From positions 49,353 through 113,352 of the forward strand of contig NZ_JALCYY010000013.1 of assembly GCF_022690685.1 (NCBI RefSeq): a stretch of 64,000 nt of DNA, written 5' to 3'. Under the pieces are notes generated by a model. The model searched no databases. It was given only the letters and a program-made list of their open reading frames with translations, and was not told where the DNA came from. Numbering within the stretch: position 1 is the first letter of the stretch; each line of letters opens with the position of its first letter. Below are positions 1 through 9,924 of this stretch, piece after piece. The translations under genes and the position numbers were made by a program. This DNA is from Anaeromyxobacter terrae (GTDB lineage Bacteria; Myxococcota; Myxococcia; Myxococcales; Anaeromyxobacteraceae).

Positions 1-8
1 CCTCCGCA

Positions 9-1466
9 TCACATCATGTCCCGGCGGTGGGCCAGAGCGTCTAGCGATGGCCGCGAAGCCTCGTTCGTGGGAAGCGCGATCGCCTTCCCCTCGTATTCCC
101 AGTACGGCGTGTGGCGCAGGCTTCGGTCCAGCCGGACGCGCCATTCGGTGTCGAGCTCGAGAAGTCGCAGGTCAAAGAGCGTGTGCAGGTCAGCCCTGAG
201 AAGTAGACCGTTCTGGACGTGATTGGTCTCCTCGCCGCGGAAGGGCACGATGTGAGCGGCCTCGAGGACCTCCGGCACGTCACAGCCCGTGATCGCGCAC
301 GTCGAGCCGTATGCGCACAGCAGTGAGTCGCGGAACGGGCCTTGTCCCTGCCGACGGACGATCGCCGCCATCACCGTTCGGCGCCCGTCGGGTAGGTCTT
401 TGGGATCGAACGGCTCGATCTCTGGTGCGGCCTGCGAGGCGGCCTCGGAAGCCGGGGGCGCCGCCTCCCGCACCGAGACAGCCCCAGGACACAGGGAATG
501 CGGCACCTCGAACCCCAGCACCCTCAGGTACTCAATCAACTCCGGCGAGTACCCGACGTGCGGGGTAACCGGCTGCCGCTGCGCTGCGATCTCCATCGCA
601 GCCACGTGGCTCCTCCACGCTCGTCCGTGGACCTCCGCGAGCGAGCCCAGAGGGAACCTGAGCGCGAGCGTTCCAGGCGCGCTCCCGAAGACTTGGCCTT
701 CCTGGACGGCGAGACCAGCGCTCTTGAGCGCGCCGGGCAGCCCGTCCTCGCTCCTAACGATGATCTGGCACCCGTCCGGCGCGAGCGTCAGCGCGTACGG
801 CATCCCCACGTTGAGCCGGACGAAGCTCGGCGCGAACGTGACGGTCCAGCAGGTCCCCCCGAGCGCGTTCGCCGACAGGATGGACCGGGAGAGCATCCGC
901 GCGGCGTCTCGCCGAATCCCGGCGTCGGGGAACAGTGCGGCCCAGCGCGCCGCAGCGTCCCGGTCGCTCTCCCGAGAAATTTCAGCCTGATCGTCTTCGC
1001 GCGCGATGCCCGCGGCACTTCCCCCCCGCTGGCGCTCGTCCGCGCCACCGAGCCGTTCAACCGCGCGGTCCCAGAGCGCGAGCAGGGCTTTTTTCGACCA
1101 GGGATTCCTTTCGGCCATCTCGAGCAGGAGCCGCCTCGCGGCCTCGTCCTGCTGGATCTCGGTTGGGTTTGGTCCGAACCACTTTGCCTTGCCCCGCGAG
1201 TCGAATCCCAGGTGAACGCCATCGTCCTGGATCGGCACGGGGACCTTCAACGGTACGTCGCCCGCCATGACGCCCATGAAGACGCCGCGGCTTCCGGGCG
1301 GCGCGACCGCGTCGGGATCCTGCATGTAGGCAAACACGATGCCGTCGGCCGTCGCCGGCATGACCTGCCCCGTCCTCCCGTTCTTCAGCCGGTACGTCGA
1401 CATGCTGGGCTTCAGCAGGTGGAAGTTCTCCTCGAATGGGCCGTAGTAGACGGCCACGTGTCTCAT
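9..1466 (-). CDS. HNH endonuclease, last gene of the DISARM-like operon
   Basis: Predicted 485-aa nuclease with a C-terminal HNH_2-type domain (about residues 380-450): FR...YG..CA(I)TG, then EAAHIVPF, then NGLLLRADLHTLFD. The pattern supplies the metal-binding His and Asn/His residues. The N-terminal ~370 residues match nothing I recognise and may hold a target-recognition domain. The frame stays open to 1574, but I chose the ATG at 1466 because it overlaps the upstream stop by four bases (ATGA at 1463-1466), typical of translational coupling. It is the most distal of three consecutive HNH genes. Nuclease activity is inferred from motifs; the defence role is inferred from the neighbouring helicases and methyltransferase. 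Confidence 0.8.
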   Translation of the reverse strand: MRHVAVYYGPFEENFHLLKPSMSTYRLKNGRTGQVMPATADGIVFAYMQDPDAVAPPGSRGVFMGVMAGDVPLKVPVPIQDDGVHLGFDSRGKAKWFGPNPTEIQQDEAARRLLLEMAERNPWSKKALLALWDRAVERLGGADERQRGGSAAGIAREDDQAEISRESDRDAAARWAALFPDAGIRRDAARMLSRSILSANALGGTCWTVTFAPSFVRLNVGMPYALTLAPDGCQIIVRSEDGLPGALKSAGLAVQEGQVFGSAPGTLALRFPLGSLAEVHGRAWRSHVAAMEIAAQRQPVTPHVGYSPELIEYLRVLGFEVPHSLCPGAVSVREAAPPASEAASQAAPEIEPFDPKDLPDGRRTVMAAIVRRQGQGPFRDSLLCAYGSTCAITGCDVPEVLEAAHIVPFRGEETNHVQNGLLLRADLHTLFDLRLLELDTEWRVRLDRSLRHTPYWEYEGKAIALPTNEASRPSLDALAHRRDMM

Positions 1467-2239
1467 CGGTTCGCCTCCGCTCGGCGGAACTCCTTGAGTC
1501 GATGCCAAGTCAGGTACGTCCGGTGCTCCGGCGCGAGACGCCCGACCCGCAAGCGAGCGTCGAGCCCGAGCCATCTTCGATCGGGAACGGACAAGTGCGG
1601 GGAGACCAGGATCTCGCCGTCATCCGCGACAGTGATGAAGCCGGCGTCGAAGGCGGCATCGAGGTGCGGTGCGAGCAGGAGCCCGTTGTAGACGTCGAGC
1701 CGCTCGGCGTCCGTGCCGCACGCCGCCCACGGCTTGATGTGGCTCGCGCGGAGTAGCTCGGGGACGGTCAGGCCGGTCACGGCGCACCGGCCCTCCCAGT
1801 ACTCCATCAGCCCGGCGCGGAAGACGTCCTGGCCTACCCGCTGGACGACAAGCCGCTCGGCTTCGGTGGCGCGCGGGAGCGCCTTCGTCTTTTCCTCAAA
1901 GACGTGCAGGAGCTCGTCCGGCAGGGTGCGCGCGAGCTGGTATGCCCGGCGCAACAACTCGTGCAGGACGTCGAAGCCTGGCGTCATCCGCGCAGCCGCA
2001 GCCCCGGGGGGCAGCCCGACAGTAGTCGTCGTGCCGAGCGCGCCAAGCGCGCGGTCCACGTCCATCCGGGAGAGCGCGACGACGGGCTGGCCGGCCTTGG
2101 CGACGCCGAGCCACACGCGAAGCGGCGCGTGATTGCTTCCGAACGCGAGCCAGTCGCCATGCGCGCCTCGCGGACGGTCGAACCCGTTGTCCGCCGCAGC
2201 CTTCTCGAGCCGTGTGGCCGTCAGGGGAGCCAGGCTCAC
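1463..2239 (-). CDS. HNH endonuclease (HNH_2 type), DISARM-like operon
   Basis: 258-aa protein with a clear HNH_2 signature in its C-terminal half: FR..LM.YW.GRCAVTG (about residues 140-155), ASHIKPW (about 165) and NGLLLAPHLDAAFD (about 185-198). This arrangement is standard for stand-alone HNH nucleases of restriction and defence loci. The N-terminal ~110 residues are not recognised. It overlaps both neighbours by four bases (ATGA at 2236-2239 and 1463-1466), so the three HNH genes are probably translated as one coupled block. It could cut DNA directly or need the methyltransferase/helicase proteins for specificity. Confidence 0.82.
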   Translation of the reverse strand: MSLAPLTATRLEKAAADNGFDRPRGAHGDWLAFGSNHAPLRVWLGVAKAGQPVVALSRMDVDRALGALGTTTTVGLPPGAAAARMTPGFDVLHELLRRAYQLARTLPDELLHVFEEKTKALPRATEAERLVVQRVGQDVFRAGLMEYWEGRCAVTGLTVPELLRASHIKPWAACGTDAERLDVYNGLLLAPHLDAAFDAGFITVADDGEILVSPHLSVPDRRWLGLDARLRVGRLAPEHRTYLTWHRLKEFRRAEANR

Positions 2240-3045
2240 GTCGCGGCTCCTCGCCTACCCTTCTGTAGGATCCGGCGGAGCTCCTCGATAGCCATGGGAA
2301 TCTCCCGGCCATGGTGCACGACGCGATGGCACGTCGCGCAGAGCAGCGCGAAGGCGTCCGTCCCCTTGGGCACCTGCGGCCCCTTGCTGAGCGGGATGCG
2401 GTGGTGCACCTCGAGGACCTCGGCGTGCGAATCGCCGTACCGAGCGCCGACGTCGATGCCGCACGCATCGCAGCGGAGCGCTCCGACAGCCGCGCGAACC
2501 TGCAGGAGCCTTTGGCGGTTCGCCGCGTTGCGCTCGGTTGCCACGTGCGTCCGCAGCACCTTCCGCCCTTCCGGCGCGAGCTGAAGGTCGCCGACCTGCT
2601 CATCCACGATGGCATCGAGCGTGGGACGCGTCAGCTTGCGGGCACGGACGTTTCGTCCCCGCGTTGGGGAGCACCGGTCCGCTTCCCGGAGCAGGGCATT
2701 CAGGCGGCTCGCGATCTCGGCGGGAGGAGTGGCGTAGCTCCGCGGATACCGAAGCCACGCCCATTCCGGGATGCTGCGCCGGACGTCCTCGAGCTCAAGT
2801 GGGCGCTGCAGCAGCTTCAGTTCTCCGACCAACGACCTGAATGCAGGACGGTTGCCAAACAGGCCGCGCGTGGGCTCGTCCTCGATGACACCAGTCGCGG
2901 TGAACTGCGATCTATTGAAGAGGAAGACTGCATCGTTCCCCGGTTGTGCGTCTTTCGGCACGATCCAGCCAATCGGCTTGCCGCGGCGTGCCGCCCGCTG
3001 TAGGGCATTCTTCGCAGTGTTCTCTCCGACCAGAACCCGCAGCAT
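2236..3045 (-). CDS. HNH endonuclease with possible PUA/EVE-like N-terminal domain
   Basis: 269-aa protein. The C-terminal part is a zinc-supported, McrA-like HNH: CDAC (about residue 190), EVHHRIPLS (about 213) and LLCATCHRVVHHG (about 235-244), giving two CxxC pairs plus the HH and H catalytic residues. The N-terminal ~120 residues (GWIVPKDAQPGNDAVFLF..., then a W-rich stretch near PEWAWLRYPRSY) have the feel of a PUA/EVE/ASCH fold, the kind of domain that reads modified bases; that is an inference from pattern only. The start lies 11 bp downstream of the methyltransferase stop, and the end overlaps the next HNH gene by four bases. Confidence 0.8.
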   Translation of the reverse strand: MLRVLVGENTAKNALQRAARRGKPIGWIVPKDAQPGNDAVFLFNRSQFTATGVIEDEPTRGLFGNRPAFRSLVGELKLLQRPLELEDVRRSIPEWAWLRYPRSYATPPAEIASRLNALLREADRCSPTRGRNVRARKLTRPTLDAIVDEQVGDLQLAPEGRKVLRTHVATERNAANRQRLLQVRAAVGALRCDACGIDVGARYGDSHAEVLEVHHRIPLSKGPQVPKGTDAFALLCATCHRVVHHGREIPMAIEELRRILQKGRRGAAT

Positions 3046-3056
3046 CTCCCCCCCTA

Positions 3057-6000
3057 TCAGTTCTTGCGTCGTGCCGCCTTGCGGCCCGTCTCCTCACGAG
3101 GCGGGTGCGCGACACGAGGATCCGCCGGAGACGGGTCGAGCCGCGTTCGGTACGGGCGGCGGGTACGGATAGCGTCCGCCATTGCGGCGTACACCTCCAG
3201 GATCACGCGCTTGGTGCGGTACTCCCCGTAGGCCTTCTCATCGTTCTTCCGTACGATAGGGAAAGTGTCGAGGATGTACTCGGCGTCCTCGTGGGAGATG
3301 CCGTAAAGATGGAAGAAGGCCGCGTCGAGCTCGCAGCGAAGCGCGAAGCGCCGATCGGGATCCCAGCGGAAAGGGGGGCCGCCATAGCCCAGATCGTTCG
3401 CAAAGCCCTCCAGGTCCCACGCTGTGTATGTGAGCTCAAGGACGTGAGGGCGCAGCCACTCAGCGACTGTCAGGCCCGCTCCCCAAGCCGCTGGCTCGGT
3501 GTACGCTTCCGGTCGCAGTACAGGAAGCTGTTTCAGTATGAAATAGGTAAGGGAGGTCCCACCGACCTTCTGGCGCGCCGTGTAGTCGAACGGAAGCGCA
3601 CAGAGATTCGCGTACAGCGCTGCAACGAGCCGGGGGTCCGCACTGGACATCATCAAAGGAAACTTATGCCCTACGGCCGCACACGGGAGCACCGAAGCAA
3701 CGACGGTCCTCTCGTTGTAGCTCTTGGACACGTCTCGCCAGCCCAGCAGCCACCCGGATGCCTTCGACTGCCCGAGACGCGCTGACACGTCCTCCGCTGC
3801 GACCCAGTATCGCGGCGATGGAGAGTAGTAGGGATCGGTGAGCTTCGTGAGTGGCACGTCTGGAAGAGCGCGTGTATCCGTCCCCTCCTTCTCCGCGGGG
3901 CGATCCGCGTAGTCGCCATACCTGTGATCGAAGTGGTGCAGCATCTTCCCTTCGATCAGCGGCAGGTAGCGAGTCCCGTTCCCGACGTATCCGCTCCCGT
4001 CACGCGCACACCCGCTTGACTCTAAATCCGCTCGAGAACGGAATAGTTCCGAGTCATTCGCCATGTGAAACATGGTCATGAACCGAAGTGCCCACGGATT
4101 GCCGAGCGGATCTTGTTCGCGCCAAAGGACACCTACCCTCCGATACAGCGCTAAGTTGATGTTCGCGTCGCGCCCTGATCGGAAGGTAGGACAAGTCCTC
4201 GTGTTGGGATTGACGACGCGAAAGTCGGCTGCCGCAAGCGAGAAGTGCCGTAGCGGATTACTGAGATCAGCCACCTGGTACGCAAAGAAGAGTAAGTCGG
4301 CCCGCTCCCGACCCGATCCGATAGTGAGCAGTGAGAACTTCGTCTGCCTTGCCACGTCGACGAAGATGCCGTCTTTGTTCTCAAAGTCGTAGATAGAACG
4401 CAGTTGATCGGCGTCGACCAGCGCACAGAAGTATTCTTTTGTTGTATCGTCCGTTGCGATTCCAGTCGGCACAATGAAGCCGGCGCGCCCCGACGGTCCG
4501 AGAATGGTCCGGTTATGCTCGGCAAAGAGCGTGTACGTGTTCACGTCTCCCTTCCCGCACAGCGGGAACCGGCCTGAGTTGCGAGCCAGGTGGCTTTGAC
4601 CTTCGGCCTCCCGGCTCGCCGCCTTCCAGTCGCTCCACAGGGCGGGGTCGATCCTGGGCAGGGCGCTTATGAGCTTCTTGCGGGACGCAGCATTGGGAGC
4701 ATCCGCGATCTCGGGGCTGCGCGAGGCGAAGAACTCCTGTTCCTGAAGCTTCACCCGCTCCCACGGTGGGTTTCCAATAACGACGTCGAATCCTCCCCGC
4801 GCAAAGATTTGAGGGAACGCAAGGTGCCAGTGAAAGAATCGGTACTGGCTCGATAGGTCTTGCACCGACTTCTCGGTGAGCGGCGGCTGACCCCTTCCAT
4901 CACGAATCTGCCTCCACAACTCGTTCGTCGGTGCTGCCTCCACAATCGGGGAGGGCTTCTTTGGTTCTAGAGGTGGCTTGGGCCAAACAAATGCCGCGCA
5001 CCAAGCATCGGCCACAAGCCGTTGGTGCCGGTAGGCAGCGGAGGCGCGAAGATCTTCCCAGCGAGCTTCCTTGCTAGCCACGGCTGCTAGATCCGCATCG
5101 GGAGCCTCGTCGAGCGCGGCAACTGCTTTGGCTACCTCAGCGGACTCCCGCTCGCCAACCGGCGCTTTCGACAGATCAAACGCTCGCTGCCCTTCTGCGG
5201 CAGCCTTGTTTTTCTTCTTGAGGAGGCTCGCCGTCTTCTTGTCGTCCCCCTCGATGGGCTCGAAGGCGGCATCGGGCACACCCCTCTTCATCAACTCCGG
5301 CGTCGCACCGAGGAGCGCATTCCCGCGTTGGACGTGAGAGTCGAGGAACGAGAGCGGTTGCCCGGGCTCGACGGCCTCCATCCAAAGACTCACGCGGCAG
5401 AGTTCCACCGCCATCGGGTTCACGTCGACACCAAAGACGCACCGACTTATGACTTGGCGGAGCGCGTGGCGGTACTCCGCGGGCAAGGGAGTTCCCTCGG
5501 CTTGGAGCCGCGCCACCTGCGCCGCGAGGCGGCGCGCAGCAGCGAGAAGGAAGTGACCGCTGCCGCACGCTGGATCGACGATGGCGAGGCGGAGGAGCGC
5601 CTCCGCTGGGCTCGCGGGGTTTGCCGCGATGGTCTGCTGCACCACGGGTTCAAGCGCGGTATCGAGTAGAACCTGCACGAGCGAATCGGGGGTATAGTAG
5701 CTGCCCGTCGTCTTCCGAGCGTTCCCCTTTGTCTCGGCTCCCGTAGCGAACGTGAAGCCTCTTCCTCCTCCAACGATGCGCGGCACTAGCTCGAGGAGGC
5801 TCTCATAGACGCTGCCGAGCTCCTCAGGCCCCATGTCGCGCCAGTTCACGCGCGAGAGCCCGGAGTCCTCGCGCAGCCATGAGAGCTTGAATAGCGCCAA
5901 GAGAATGGCGCGGTTCTCAAGCCTCGCGGAGTCCAGGTGAGGACACTGGTGCGCGGCGAAGATGCCACCGAGTGCGGGCAGGGCGAGTCGCGGCTCGCCG

Positions 6001-7091
6001 GTAGCCACGCCGCGCAGTACGACCTTCAGTCCCTCCCACAGGTCTGAGAAGCGATCGTGTGCGCTTCGCTTGAGCGACCGATCGCGGACTCGGCGAAGGG
6101 CGTACCCGTCCGCGTAGAGCTTGCGCTGGGCTTCGTCCGCGCCGTCGGGGTGCAGCACCCCGCGCTCCTCGACGGTCAGGAGGAAGATGATCCGGTAGAC
6201 GAGGCGGAGCAGTTCCTGGAAGTAGGCCTGTGTCGTCAGATTCCCGGCGTGCAGCGCCTCGCGTAGGCCTGCGTTTCCAGGGTGTGCGAGGAAGCCCGTC
6301 CCGAGCGCGACAAGAGCGTCCTCCACCCCGTTCCGCAGGTGCTCCCGAGCACGCGTGCCCTCCTCGCGACCGGCCGCGCGCCACGCCTCGAGGGCACACT
6401 CGGCCGCCGGAGTCCCGTGCCTGCCGAAGCGGGTTTCGTGTGCGACGAGCCACAGGGCGGCGAAGTCGGCGTAGCGGGTCTCGGTGAAGATCCGCTCGAG
6501 GTCGGCCTCGAGCCAGGTCGGGCGCGTGAGGCTCGCGTTGTCACGGAGCACGCGGAGCGTGACCCCATCGCTGGCGATCCCCCACATCGCGCCGTCCGAG
6601 GCGTTCAGGTACTCCTGGGCGAGCCCGAAAGCACTTCGTCGACGCGCACCGTCGCCGAACACCGGGTTGGGCCGGTCCAGACCCGAGCCCGCAGAACCGA
6701 TCACGACGGGCACGCGACCGCCAAGCGCGACATGGCCGAGGGGGTACATCCTCCCCTCCACCTCGAGCGATCCTGTCGCGGCGAGCGACGCAAAGCCGAA
6801 TGCCTCGCGCAGGAGCGCAGTCACGAAGCGCTCCGCGAGCGCCTTCGGGTCCGCGCCCGCGGCCTTCCCGGCGGCGAACTCCGCCCAGTGCGCCTGCGCG
6901 ATGCGCCAGTAGCGGCCGATCTCGTCCCGGACGTTGAGGCCCTTCGGGATCCGATAGTCCGCCTCTCCCTGCTGGTCCGCCAGGAGCTGTGCCACGCGCG
7001 CGAGCCACTCGGGCGAGAGGAGCCCACCTTCGATGGTGAGCGCCTCGAACGCGATCTGGACGTCACGGTCGCGGCGGCGACGGGGGGCCAT
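3057..7091 (-). CDS. N6-adenine DNA methyltransferase (Eco57I/DrmMI-like)
   Basis: 1344-aa gamma-type amino-methyltransferase. AdoMet motif I DPACGSGHFLL lies near residue 507 and catalytic motif IV NPPW near residue 773. A long helical N-terminal region (about 1-450) precedes the catalytic core, and a probable target-recognition region (about 900-1250) follows it, the architecture of type IIG/BREX PglX/DISARM DrmMI enzymes. No PD-(D/E)xK motif is obvious at the N-terminus, so it is probably methylase only. It starts one base after the SNF2 gene stops and is followed 11 bp later by an HNH gene. The likely role is marking host DNA so that the helicase/nuclease module spares it. Confidence 0.9.
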   Translation of the reverse strand: MAPRRRRDRDVQIAFEALTIEGGLLSPEWLARVAQLLADQQGEADYRIPKGLNVRDEIGRYWRIAQAHWAEFAAGKAAGADPKALAERFVTALLREAFGFASLAATGSLEVEGRMYPLGHVALGGRVPVVIGSAGSGLDRPNPVFGDGARRRSAFGLAQEYLNASDGAMWGIASDGVTLRVLRDNASLTRPTWLEADLERIFTETRYADFAALWLVAHETRFGRHGTPAAECALEAWRAAGREEGTRAREHLRNGVEDALVALGTGFLAHPGNAGLREALHAGNLTTQAYFQELLRLVYRIIFLLTVEERGVLHPDGADEAQRKLYADGYALRRVRDRSLKRSAHDRFSDLWEGLKVVLRGVATGEPRLALPALGGIFAAHQCPHLDSARLENRAILLALFKLSWLREDSGLSRVNWRDMGPEELGSVYESLLELVPRIVGGGRGFTFATGAETKGNARKTTGSYYTPDSLVQVLLDTALEPVVQQTIAANPASPAEALLRLAIVDPACGSGHFLLAAARRLAAQVARLQAEGTPLPAEYRHALRQVISRCVFGVDVNPMAVELCRVSLWMEAVEPGQPLSFLDSHVQRGNALLGATPELMKRGVPDAAFEPIEGDDKKTASLLKKKNKAAAEGQRAFDLSKAPVGERESAEVAKAVAALDEAPDADLAAVASKEARWEDLRASAAYRHQRLVADAWCAAFVWPKPPLEPKKPSPIVEAAPTNELWRQIRDGRGQPPLTEKSVQDLSSQYRFFHWHLAFPQIFARGGFDVVIGNPPWERVKLQEQEFFASRSPEIADAPNAASRKKLISALPRIDPALWSDWKAASREAEGQSHLARNSGRFPLCGKGDVNTYTLFAEHNRTILGPSGRAGFIVPTGIATDDTTKEYFCALVDADQLRSIYDFENKDGIFVDVARQTKFSLLTIGSGRERADLLFFAYQVADLSNPLRHFSLAAADFRVVNPNTRTCPTFRSGRDANINLALYRRVGVLWREQDPLGNPWALRFMTMFHMANDSELFRSRADLESSGCARDGSGYVGNGTRYLPLIEGKMLHHFDHRYGDYADRPAEKEGTDTRALPDVPLTKLTDPYYSPSPRYWVAAEDVSARLGQSKASGWLLGWRDVSKSYNERTVVASVLPCAAVGHKFPLMMSSADPRLVAALYANLCALPFDYTARQKVGGTSLTYFILKQLPVLRPEAYTEPAAWGAGLTVAEWLRPHVLELTYTAWDLEGFANDLGYGGPPFRWDPDRRFALRCELDAAFFHLYGISHEDAEYILDTFPIVRKNDEKAYGEYRTKRVILEVYAAMADAIRTRRPYRTRLDPSPADPRVAHPPREETGRKAARRKN

Positions 7092-7092
7092 C

Positions 7093-9921
7093 TCAGCGAT
7101 CTCCCGGGAGGAGGACGTAGACCCCTACGACATCGGGCGGAAGGAGCGCCTTCACCGACCACGAGCCGCGTGCATCCGCCGCCTCGCGGACCCGCCTGTG
7201 ATCAGCGAGGAGCGCCTCGGCACGACGCCGCGTGAAGGCTTCCAGCTCCGCGATCCGGTCGGAGAGCAGATTGACGGCCTTCGCGAGAACGCGCTCCACC
7301 ACCCGCGCCGGCGGGTCCTTTAGCGGGGCGAGCGTCAGGAGCTTGAGGGCGTCCAGTCCCTCGACGACCCGCGGGGACTCGACACCGCCCCAGGCGAGAG
7401 CGGCGGCCTCCTCGACCAGCAGGGTGGAAACCCGTCCCCTCCTCGCGGTCAGCTGGTGGCGCAGCCGCAGTAGCGCCACGGTGGTCTGCTCCGAGACGTC
7501 CTTAGAGACCCAGCAGCCGATGCGGCCCAGCACGCCGGCATCGGGGGCCTCGCCGTTCCCGGCGTCGTCGCGAACGTCTGCGAGCGTCCGCTCTAGGAGA
7601 GTCTCCGCAAGGATCGCGACGAGTGGGTGGCTACGCTGCACGGCCCTGCACCGCGGCGCAGGAGGGGTCGCGAAGTCCACGAGCGGGGCTCCCGTCAGCC
7701 CCTCCGCCTCCAACCGTTCCCGCACGTCCTCGGGGAGCGGCGCGAGCGCCGCCTTGAAGCCCCGGCGCTTCGTCGACGAGAGGGGCTCGAGCCCGGACCC
7801 GAGGCGGGCGAGAGAACGACCCGTGAACCGCTCCACGTCCCCCTCTCCGCCGATCGCGGAGAGGGTCTTCTGCCACTCGGGGAGGACGTCGTCGGGCCTG
7901 AGGCGGCGCTGGGCGAAGACGGTGCGGTTCGCCTTTGCGACAATGGCGGCATCGCGCCAGCGATCGTCGATCGCTCTGGCCTCCGGCGTCTCGCTGAAGT
8001 CGAGCACGCGCTGCTTGCGATCGGACTTGTGTCGCAAGAAGACTGCACGCATCAACGCCTGCGTGAGTGAGTGGCTCTCGTCCGGCAGCGGGACCGGGAC
8101 GCCCAACTCCTGCCGGATCTTCTCGGCCTTCCGTAGGATGACCTCGAGGACGGCGCCGTCGACCGGGTTGTTCGCGCCGTAAATGAGCGTCGCGCGGACG
8201 ACGGGGCTCTTCTGGCCGAAGCGGTCCACCCGTCCCTCGCGTTGCTCATGACGAGTGGGGTTCCAGGAGAGGTCGTAGTGAACCACCGCGTCGAAGTGAC
8301 CTTGCAGGTTGACGCCCTCTGACAGGCAGTCGGTCGCAACGAGGAGGCGCCGCTCCGCTTCGCCCATGTCCTCGACCCGCTCCTTGCGCTCGTCCGACGT
8401 CAGCTCGCCCGTCACGACGGCCAGCTTCACGCCACCGAAGCGCCCTTCGAGGTGCTTCGCGAGGTAGTGCGCGGTAGCGATGTACCGGCAGAAGACGACC
8501 GGGTTGAAGCCATCGTCGATGAGCTTGCCGAGGTGGTCGGTCAGGAGCTTCAGCTTGGGATCGCCGGACTGGCCAGCCAGCTTCTCGGCTTCGTCGATCA
8601 GGCCGGCCAGCGCGCGATCCTCGATCTCGAGAGGAGGCTCTACGTCGTCCTCGACCAGTACATCGCTCGAGCCATCGAAGATCCGCTCTTCGAGAGCATC
8701 CTCTTCGAACTCCCCTTCGCCTGCTCGGGCGCGGCTGCGGAGCGCCTGCGCTCCGGCGGCCGGGCTCGAGGCGACGCAGCGCATCAGCGCGAGCGTGCCC
8801 CAGAAGTTCAGGCGTCGCCGGCGCTCGTCACCGCCGGCGGCCTCCACCACCGCAGCGCAGTAGTCCAGTACGCCCTCGAAGAAGCGGTCCCAGGCACCAG
8901 TCAGCTGGTAGGTGAGCTCCTTCGTTTCGCGCTTGGGGAAGGTGTGCCCTTCCTTCCACTCGTCGAGGTCCGGCCTGCGCCGTTGAACGAAGTGGCGCGA
9001 CAGCGCCTCGCGGAGTTCCTCCCGCTCCTTCCCACTCGCGTCCTTGAGCGTCCCGAACCGCGCGTCGATGAGACCGAGGAGACGATAGAAAGCGTCCTCG
9101 TCGCCGCTGTGCGGCGTGGCGGTGAGCATCACGAGGTGGCGGGCAATCGCCGCCGCGCCGCTCGCGACCAGACCCTTGAGCAGCTCGTAGCGCTGGTGCC
9201 GCCCCGCTCCGGGTGCCGCGCACGTATGCGCTTCGTCCACGATGACGAGCTCGGGGCACGCCCGCAGGAAGTCGTCCCGGCGCCGATCGCTCTTGATGTA
9301 GTCGAGGCTCACGACGGTGAAGCGGTGGACAGAGAAGATGCTCTCCGTCTGCGGCAGGTCGCGCTCGAGCCGGTTCGCCGTGCCGGCGGTCACGGCGACC
9401 GCTCGGATGTGGAAGCGGTCCTCGAGTTCCGCAAGCCACTGGTCGACGAGGTGGGGCGGACAGAGCACCGTGAACCGCTCGATCTCCCCGCGATCGAGGA
9501 GCTCTCGCGCCACCAGCCCCGCTTCGATGGTCTTGCCGATGCCCACGTCGTCGCCGATGAGAAGGCGAACGGGGTCGAGCTTCAGCGCCATGAGCAGCGG
9601 CACGAGCTGGTAAGCGCGGGGCTCGACCGAGATCTGGCCGAAGCTGCGGAATGGGCCCGCGCCGCGGCGGAGCGAGAGCAGGAGTGCGTCGCGGAGGAGG
9701 AGCGCCGAGTCCTGTCCGCCCTGCTGGGCCAAGGCCGGAACCGGGAAGGTCGCGTCGGTGACTGGCTCGGCCTCGAGGCCGAGGTGCACGACGGCGAAGT
9801 CCTCCTCGGAGCCCGAGACGGGCCGCAGCCTGAGAACCTCCGCATCGCTTCCCGTGAGGACGATCCACTCGCGCCCCCGGGCGCGCACGAGGCTGCCCGG
9901 GCTGTACTGGACGTTGGGCAT
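7093..9921 (-). CDS. SNF2-family helicase (DrmD-like)
   Basis: 942-aa superfamily 2 ATPase. It has a Q-like entry, Walker A GDDVGIGKTIEAG (about residues 126-137), DEAH box (about 227), a TATPHSGDE motif III and a C-terminal helicase lobe with SEGVNLQ and QREGRVDRFGQ motif VI (about 555-568). This matches SNF2/RapA-type translocases, including the DrmD subunit of class 1 DISARM, in domain order and length. It sits 3 bp downstream of the DUF1998 helicase and 1 bp upstream of the methyltransferase, so the three are certainly co-transcribed. DrmD identity is inferred from domain plus neighbourhood, not from a search. Confidence 0.88.
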   Translation of the reverse strand: MPNVQYSPGSLVRARGREWIVLTGSDAEVLRLRPVSGSEEDFAVVHLGLEAEPVTDATFPVPALAQQGGQDSALLLRDALLLSLRRGAGPFRSFGQISVEPRAYQLVPLLMALKLDPVRLLIGDDVGIGKTIEAGLVARELLDRGEIERFTVLCPPHLVDQWLAELEDRFHIRAVAVTAGTANRLERDLPQTESIFSVHRFTVVSLDYIKSDRRRDDFLRACPELVIVDEAHTCAAPGAGRHQRYELLKGLVASGAAAIARHLVMLTATPHSGDEDAFYRLLGLIDARFGTLKDASGKEREELREALSRHFVQRRRPDLDEWKEGHTFPKRETKELTYQLTGAWDRFFEGVLDYCAAVVEAAGGDERRRRLNFWGTLALMRCVASSPAAGAQALRSRARAGEGEFEEDALEERIFDGSSDVLVEDDVEPPLEIEDRALAGLIDEAEKLAGQSGDPKLKLLTDHLGKLIDDGFNPVVFCRYIATAHYLAKHLEGRFGGVKLAVVTGELTSDERKERVEDMGEAERRLLVATDCLSEGVNLQGHFDAVVHYDLSWNPTRHEQREGRVDRFGQKSPVVRATLIYGANNPVDGAVLEVILRKAEKIRQELGVPVPLPDESHSLTQALMRAVFLRHKSDRKQRVLDFSETPEARAIDDRWRDAAIVAKANRTVFAQRRLRPDDVLPEWQKTLSAIGGEGDVERFTGRSLARLGSGLEPLSSTKRRGFKAALAPLPEDVRERLEAEGLTGAPLVDFATPPAPRCRAVQRSHPLVAILAETLLERTLADVRDDAGNGEAPDAGVLGRIGCWVSKDVSEQTTVALLRLRHQLTARRGRVSTLLVEEAAALAWGGVESPRVVEGLDALKLLTLAPLKDPPARVVERVLAKAVNLLSDRIAELEAFTRRRAEALLADHRRVREAADARGSWSVKALLPPDVVGVYVLLPGDR

Positions 9922-9924
9922 GCG

